64,000 bases of DNA. It comes from Plantactinospora soyae. GTDB lineage: Bacteria > Actinomycetota > Actinomycetes > Mycobacteriales > Micromonosporaceae. The stretch is taken from contig NZ_JADBEB010000001.1 in NCBI RefSeq assembly GCF_014874095.1, positions 8,866,001 through 8,930,000 of the forward strand, written 5' to 3'. Below, one piece after another: positions 59,454 to 64,000 of this stretch (position 1 is its first letter; each line of letters begins with the position of its first letter). A program made the position numbers and the translations under genes. Below the pieces are notes generated by a model. It had not been told where the DNA came from. It did not search any database and saw only the letters and a program-made list of their open reading frames with translations.

Positions 59454-60019
59454 GCTCGTGTCCACGACTGCTGCTCCTTGAGAAGGTGGGGGCGGGGCGA
59501 CGGACGGCTGTCCGACTCGGCGGGTTCCAGGGCCGACTGCAGGCGTTTCCGCGCCCGGCTGAGCCGCATGGCGAAGGTCGACCGGCGGCAGCCCAGTACG
59601 GCGGCCGCCTGTTCGGCTGTCAGTCCGTCGAACGCGATCAACGCCAGAACTTCGCGGTCTGCCGCGCTCAAGGCGGCCCAGGCGCGTTCCAGGTCGATCC
59701 GTACCGCCGTACCCGTGGAGTCGTCGTCGGACGGCTCGCGCGCCTCGAACGACGCCACCCGGACGTCCAGCGCCCGGCGCCGCAACCAGCCCCGGGTCCG
59801 GTTCGCCATGGTCTTGTGAGCCACCGCGAACAGCCACGGCCGGGCGTCCTCGGGCAGTTCGTCGAAGCGCCGCCACGCCGTCAGGAAGACCGTCGAGACC
59901 ACGTCCTCCGCCTCGCTGCCCGGCACCCTCCGCTCCACGAAGCGCAGCAGGTCGGCGTAGGTCTCCACGTGCAGGGAACGGAAGCGTTCCGCTCGTCCAC
60001 CGGCGTCGTCCTCACTCAT
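59450..60019 (-). CDS. ECF-type RNA polymerase sigma factor
   Basis: 189-residue sigma-70-family protein. Region 2 (about residues 15-85) includes ADLLRFVERRVPGSEAEDVVSTVFLTAWRR-type sequence, and region 4 (about 110-165) has LSAADREVLALIAFDGLTAEQAAAVLGCRRSTFAMRLSRARKRL. It directs RNA polymerase to its own promoter set and is translationally coupled to the membrane protein that follows. Confidence 0.9.
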   Translation of the reverse strand: MSEDDAGGRAERFRSLHVETYADLLRFVERRVPGSEAEDVVSTVFLTAWRRFDELPEDARPWLFAVAHKTMANRTRGWLRRRALDVRVASFEAREPSDDDSTGTAVRIDLERAWAALSAADREVLALIAFDGLTAEQAAAVLGCRRSTFAMRLSRARKRLQSALEPAESDSRPSPRPHLLKEQQSWTRA

Positions 60020-60363
60020 CTGTGTTTTCCTTCGTCGTCGTCCATACCCCCTACCTGTCCGGCTCGGCAGCGGCTGTCACATCCCGGTTCCTCGGCTGCC
60101 GACGCCCGGCACACCATCCGACGTTCCGGGGCGTATGACCGAAATGTCGCTCCCCGGCCCACACTCCGGCGCGGCTTCACTGCGAGGCACTCGCCCACCA
60201 TGGCGTCTTCACCGCTCCGCCGCAGTTACCCCCGGCACAGCCGTACCCGATTTCCCCTGGTCCGGCCGTTGCCGCAGGCCCCGCAGCCCGGCCGGGGCGA
60301 GACAGGCGGGCAGGGCGGGCAAGCAGGCAGGCAGGCGGGCCGGGCAGGGCACGCGGGGCGGGC
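60020..60363. other. intergenic region between sigma factor and AlkZ-like gene
   Basis: 344 bases without a convincing gene. It contains the sigma-factor promoter region and, near 60300-60350, a low-complexity G/C run of repeated GGCGGGCA and GGCAGGCA units. Nothing else recognised. Confidence 0.5.
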
Positions 60364-61470
60364 TCAGTCGGCGAAGTCGACGCCGGTGAGCGTGGCGGCG
60401 CGGTACGCGGCGAGGTGTTCGGCCTGCTCGGCGACGGCCTTGCGGCCGGCGCCCGACAGCTTGCGCCAGGGCTGGACGGCAACCGTCAACTTCTTGCCCG
60501 ACTTGCGTGGACGCCAACTGCCCACCAGCTCACCATCAACCAGTACGGCGCCCGGACGGCCCAGCACCGGCCACAATTCCTTGGCGTGGGCGGCCTCGGC
60601 GACCAGCGTCGCCCGGTCTTTGGCCTGGAGGAACAGGTCGTACGGGCCGAGTAGCCGGGTCATCCCGGCGTCGGCCGATTCCAGTGCCGCCCGGTCGCCG
60701 GCCAGCAGCGAGCGCGATTCGCCCTCGACGGTCACCTCGACCACGTCCTCGGGCCACCGCGCCTTGACGTCCTTGACCGGTGCGTCCAGATAGTCGGCGA
60801 CGTGTTTCGGGGTGGCCGGACCAAGCAGGCGGAGATATGTCCGGACGAGATGGAATCTGTCGCCCGCCGCTTTCGCCTTCCTGAAGCCGGCGATGCGTTC
60901 CAGGACCGGAGGCGAGGTGCCGGGCCGCAACTCCAGGCCGGCCCGCAGGGCGGCCAGCCGGAACGGCATCTCGTAGATGTGGGTGGCGTCACACGCGCGA
61001 CAGAATCGTAGGTACGGCTCGGTCACCAGCCCGGCCAGCCGGCCGGAGGCGTCGCCCTTGACCGTCGGCTCGGTGACGATGGCCCGCAGCCGCGCGGCCA
61101 CCTCGTCGAGCGCGGCGAGATTGCCGATGCCGGCCGCCTTCAACGGCCTGGCGGCGTCGTAGATCCGCTTGCCCGCGTCGGACTCGGAGAACGGCTCGAC
61201 TGCGGCCGCCACCTCTCCCACGTCGGCGCGGCGGTAGAGGTGCGGGGCGCCCCGGACGGTCCAGAGCAGGACGAACTCGTCCGCGGGCAGTGCCGCCACG
61301 TCGATCCCGCGCATGGCCAGCGCCCAGCCGGCGCCGTCCGGGCCGGTGTCCTGCACGCCGATGTCGAGGACGGCGGTGTCGAGGACGGCGGTGTCGCCGA
61401 GCGCGCCCCGGGCTCGATCGAGCTGCTGCGCCCGGGCCCGGAACCTCATCACCTGACGACGATCGACCAT
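60364..61470 (-). CDS. AlkZ-like winged-helix DNA-binding protein (HTH_42)
   Basis: 368-residue protein of the HTH_42/AlkZ family. LLWTVRGAPHLYRRADVGEVAAAV is the N-terminal wHTH core, and PWRKLSGAGRKAVAEQAEHLA and GAVLVDGELVGSWRPRKSG the C-terminal part. Characterised AlkZ members are DNA glycosylases that unhook crosslinks and need a QxQ motif that I do not see here, so activity may differ. Near 61370-61400 the coding region has a direct repeat encoding VLDTAVLDTAVLD. Confidence 0.72.
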   Translation of the reverse strand: MVDRRQVMRFRARAQQLDRARGALGDTAVLDTAVLDIGVQDTGPDGAGWALAMRGIDVAALPADEFVLLWTVRGAPHLYRRADVGEVAAAVEPFSESDAGKRIYDAARPLKAAGIGNLAALDEVAARLRAIVTEPTVKGDASGRLAGLVTEPYLRFCRACDATHIYEMPFRLAALRAGLELRPGTSPPVLERIAGFRKAKAAGDRFHLVRTYLRLLGPATPKHVADYLDAPVKDVKARWPEDVVEVTVEGESRSLLAGDRAALESADAGMTRLLGPYDLFLQAKDRATLVAEAAHAKELWPVLGRPGAVLVDGELVGSWRPRKSGKKLTVAVQPWRKLSGAGRKAVAEQAEHLAAYRAATLTGVDFAD

Positions 61471-61632
61471 GCCCTCACCCTAGGCGGCATCCCCGACACC
61501 GGCCCGCCACCTGCCGCCCCGAGCGCGGCGCGCGTCCCACCCGCCCGCAGCCGGTAACCGGAGGCCTCCGCCCGCCTACGACATCAGACCGTGTCGTCAC
61601 GCAATCTCGACCAAACCTCCCTGGCGGTACGC

Positions 61633-62472
61633 CTAGGCCGGGACGTCGGCGAAGAACCCGCGCAGAGTGTCGGCGACCAGAGCCGGCGCCGTCATGGTCA
61701 CGAAGTGGGACTGCCCCGGCCAGATGATCCGGCGCGCCCGCGGAAGGGTCGCCGCGAGGGCGTTCATCGTGCTGGGCATCGGTTCCCAGGTATCGGCACC
61801 CTGCATCAGCAGGGTCGGCACGCCGATCGAGGACCACCGGGCGACGTCGGTGCTGTCCTCGGCGAGCGCCTCCAGATCGTGCAGCCAGCCGATCGCCGAG
61901 CGCCGCGCCTTGACCGGGTCGGGCGTCCGGTCGCCCGCCGCGGCGGCGAACGCCGCGACGATCTTCGCCGGGACCCGCGTCACCTCGTTCAGCGTCGCGG
62001 TCATCGCCGACGCGTCGTCCCGCTCGAAGGCGGAACGGTACCGATCGAGCAGGGGCGCGAGCTGCGGCCCGGCCGCGAAGAGCGGGGGTTCGAAGATGGC
62101 CAGCGAGCGTACGTCACGGGAATCCGTCGCTACGGTGTGCAACGACAGCGTCGCTCCGTACGAGGCTCCGACGAGGTGTACCGGGCTGCCCGAGGACTCG
62201 CGCACCGCCCCGAGAACGGCGGACAGGTCCGCACTCTCGTCCTTGAACGACTTCGTACCTGCCGGAACGTCACTCGGGCCGTAGCCACGCCTGGCCGGCA
62301 TCCACACCTCGTGGTCGTCGGCGAGCAGGTCGGCGACGGCGGCCCAGGAGTGCAGCCCGCCTCCCGACCCGTGTACCAGGACGACGGGGTCGCCGGAACC
62401 CACCCGCCGGACCGCCAGCCGGGTACCGTCCGCCGACCTGACGTACTGATCGTGGCTCTCGTGACTGTTCAT
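61633..62472 (-). CDS. alpha/beta hydrolase
   Basis: 279-residue alpha/beta-hydrolase. Oxyanion motif VVLVHGSGGGLHSW near residue 35, RRGYGPSD loop, nucleophile elbow GASYGA (Ser about 107), acid near GADTWEP and catalytic His in GQSHFVTM near residue 255. Soluble and probably cytosolic. The ATG overlaps the stop of the TetR-type regulator (ATGA), so it is very likely under its control. Substrate unknown. Confidence 0.85.
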   Translation of the reverse strand: MNSHESHDQYVRSADGTRLAVRRVGSGDPVVLVHGSGGGLHSWAAVADLLADDHEVWMPARRGYGPSDVPAGTKSFKDESADLSAVLGAVRESSGSPVHLVGASYGATLSLHTVATDSRDVRSLAIFEPPLFAAGPQLAPLLDRYRSAFERDDASAMTATLNEVTRVPAKIVAAFAAAAGDRTPDPVKARRSAIGWLHDLEALAEDSTDVARWSSIGVPTLLMQGADTWEPMPSTMNALAATLPRARRIIWPGQSHFVTMTAPALVADTLRGFFADVPA

Positions 62473-63056
62473 CGTCGTGGTTCCTTCGTTCCGGTCGGCC
62501 AGTTGCCCAGCGTGGTGTGTACCGCGTCGAGGATGTGGCTCCACGACTCGTCGATGTCGCGGGGATGCCCGAATCCGTCGACCGTTTCGAGACTCGCGAA
62601 ACCGTGGAAGGTGCTGCGTACGAAACGCATCGCGTCGGTCAGGTCTGGCTCGTCGAGCCCGTACCCGCGAAGCATCGCGTAGCTCAGCTCGATCATGCGC
62701 AGATGCCCCGCCGACCGCAGGCCGACCTCGCGCGGCAACTGCAGTTGGGTCGCGGCGTACTGCCCGGGGTGCGCCACCGCAAAACTGCGGTAGGCGTCGC
62801 CGAATCCGACGAGGGCCTGCCTACCGGCCCGACCGGCGACGGCGAGCGCCAGTTCGTCGGCGAACGCGGCCGCCGCCCGAACCGCGACCTGCTCGATCAA
62901 CGCGTCGCGACTTCGGACGTGTACGTACAGCGCGGCATCCGAGACCCCGAAGTGCCGGGCGACCGCCGCGACGGTCAACCGCGACAGGCCCACGGCGTCC
63001 ACCAGATCGGCTGCCGCAGCCGAGACACGCTCGCTCGTCAGACCCTGCCGGGGCAT
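62469..63056 (-). CDS. TetR family transcriptional regulator
   Basis: 195-residue regulator. N-terminal HTH about residues 8-55 (ADLVDAVGLSRLTVAAVARHFGVSDAALYVHVRSRDALIEQVA). The C-terminal ligand domain (YRSFAVAHPGQYAATQL, YAMLRGYGLDEPDLTDAMRFVRSTFHGF) is of the WHG type. A palindrome in the upstream region is a good operator candidate. Translationally coupled to the downstream hydrolase. Confidence 0.87.
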   Translation of the reverse strand: MPRQGLTSERVSAAAADLVDAVGLSRLTVAAVARHFGVSDAALYVHVRSRDALIEQVAVRAAAAFADELALAVAGRAGRQALVGFGDAYRSFAVAHPGQYAATQLQLPREVGLRSAGHLRMIELSYAMLRGYGLDEPDLTDAMRFVRSTFHGFASLETVDGFGHPRDIDESWSHILDAVHTTLGNWPTGTKEPRR

Positions 63057-63139
63057 ACCGTGTACCGACCTTTCGGGGCACCGCCCTCTCGGCGGCACCG
63101 ACCTTCGGGGCACCGCCCTTTCGGGGCAGCAGGCGAAAA

Positions 63140-63154
63140 CTTAGGAGCCCTAAG
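63140..63154. promoter_or_regulatory. candidate TetR operator
   Basis: CTTAGG and CCTAAG form a six-base inverted repeat with a three-base centre (AGC), and a further ACTTAG half follows at 63160. It lies about 85 bases before the TetR start. Fifteen-base palindromes like this are typical TetR-family operators. Confidence 0.5.
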
Positions 63155-63326
63155 GTATCACTTAGCCTCCTCCACCAGCGAACCTGTCCCTCGCCCTCCG
63201 GTCCGGAGACGACGTCCGGACGGCCTCGATCCGGGTCGCGCCGGTCCACCCGGCCCGGCCTGAAGAGTTCCTTAAGCCGGCGCCGCCCGGGTCGGTCGGT
63301 CGGAGACCGGGACCTACCATCTGGCG

Positions 63327-64000
63327 GTGCGCATCAAGACCACCTCCGCCCTGCTCGTGGCCGGGCTGCTCGCCGCCACCGCCCTGACCGGCTGCGGTTC
63401 CTCGCCGGCGGAAAAGGCGGCGGGCGGCGCACCGGGCCCCACGGAGACCACGAGCGCGTCCGCGACGCCCTCGCCGTCGGTCCCACCCGGGCCGTCGCCG
63501 ACCGCCAGGCCCGCCACCTCGACCACGCCGGTACCCGCACTGCCCCGGCCGGGCAACCCGAAGGGTCGGGCCAGCGTGCCGGCCGAGGCCCGCGCGGTGA
63601 ACACGGCGAAACCGAGCCGGGTGATCGGCAACGGCACCCCCGGAAGCTGCACCTCGGCGGCGGTGGTCGCGGCGGTGGCCCGGGGCGGCATCATCACCTT
63701 CTCCTGCGGTCCCGCTCCGGTGACCATCACGATGAAGGCCACCGCGAAGATCCGGAACTCGACCGGTCCCCGGATCGTGCTCGACGGCGGCGGCAGGGTC
63801 ACGCTCTCCGGTGGCGGCAAGCGCCGGATCCTCTACATGAACACCTGCGACGAGGCGCAGGGCTGGACCACCTCGCACTGCCAGGACCAGGACCATCCAC
63901 AGCTCACCGTGCAGAATCTGACCTTCGCCGACGGCAACTCCACCGGCGACCGGGTCGAGGGAGGTGGCGGCGGGGCCATTTTCGTCCGAGGCGGCCGGTT
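63327..64000 (+). CDS. beta-helix-like lipoprotein, truncated by window end
   Basis: Open frame from GTG 63327 to the end of the window (224 codons shown). Signal peptide with lipobox ALTGC at about residues 19-23, then a Thr/Ser/Pro linker to about residue 85. The following part has a GNGTPGSC segment and GGGRVTLSGGGKRRILYMN, LTVQNLTFADGNSTG, GGGAIFVRGG, the rungs of a right-handed beta-helix as in pectate-lyase-like and polymorphic outer-surface proteins. Function and full length unknown. Confidence 0.75.
   Translation, partial: MRIKTTSALLVAGLLAATALTGCGSSPAEKAAGGAPGPTETTSASATPSPSVPPGPSPTARPATSTTPVPALPRPGNPKGRASVPAEARAVNTAKPSRVIGNGTPGSCTSAAVVAAVARGGIITFSCGPAPVTITMKATAKIRNSTGPRIVLDGGGRVTLSGGGKRRILYMNTCDEAQGWTTSHCQDQDHPQLTVQNLTFADGNSTGDRVEGGGGGAIFVRGGR

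Noticed and set aside
1-64000. CRISPR array, rRNA genes, transposase or integrase
   Set aside because: No regular direct repeats with unique spacers, no rRNA core sequence and no transposase or integrase motifs were seen.

Overview
The window is high-GC actinobacterial chromosome. Gene content points to Micromonosporaceae or a close relative: an SCO4848-type membrane protein, pdtaR next to tRNA-Leu(CAA), a CoaE-GrpB fusion, DUF2945/DUF3140 neighbours, and palindromic GAAGGGGCCCTTC repeats. Assignments come from reading the sequence and from memory of protein families; no search was run.

Layout. 1-4.3 kb: the tail of a metallo-hydrolase, a lipoprotein, a three-gene cluster of ESX/WXG100-like helical proteins, a small hypothetical protein and an alpha/beta hydrolase. 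4.4-7.3 kb: the most unusual region, a plus-strand array of 23 tRNA or tRNA-like genes plus fragments, interrupted by an HNH endonuclease gene. A 42-codon ORF and an intrinsic terminator precede it, and it contains a boxA-like element. Several tRNAs are non-canonical: class I bodies with Leu anticodons, a Gln(TTG) with a long variable arm, C33 anticodon loops and broken D or T arms. 7.4-15.6 kb: small membrane proteins, cold-shock protein, an ArsR-type regulator with an MFS exporter, a GntR regulator, an NAD-dependent epimerase, a phage-type amidase and a DedA/PAP2-like fusion. 15.7-20.6 kb: typA followed by a murein-peptide set (serine hydrolase, Ala-Glu epimerase-like enzyme, NlpC/P60). 20.6-26 kb: TerC with an upstream yybP-ykoY-like riboswitch, nadR-type/pnuC genes for NAD precursor use, and a DUF6745 gene broken by a frameshift.

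26-32.2 kb: a translationally coupled operon of STM4011 to STM4015 family genes (two radical SAM enzymes, a sulfatase-fold hydrolase, an ATP-grasp-like protein and two repeat proteins). The two repeat paralogues share a nearly identical central block. 32.4-43.2 kb is mostly housekeeping: SDR, uvrB, coaE-grpB, rpsA, methyltransferase, polA. 43.3-51 kb: a polar amino-acid ABC transporter followed by a complete livKHMGF branched-chain amino-acid transporter. 51-64 kb: a propeller-like lipoprotein, pdtaR, tRNA-Leu(CAA), a Gfo/Idh-ThuA pair, a two-component system, a class C serine hydrolase, an ECF sigma factor with its probable partner, an AlkZ-like protein, an alpha/beta hydrolase with its TetR regulator, and a beta-helix-like lipoprotein cut by the window end.

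The strongest candidates for something new are the tRNA array with its odd members and embedded nuclease, and the STM4011-4015 operon, a conserved gene set whose function I do not know.
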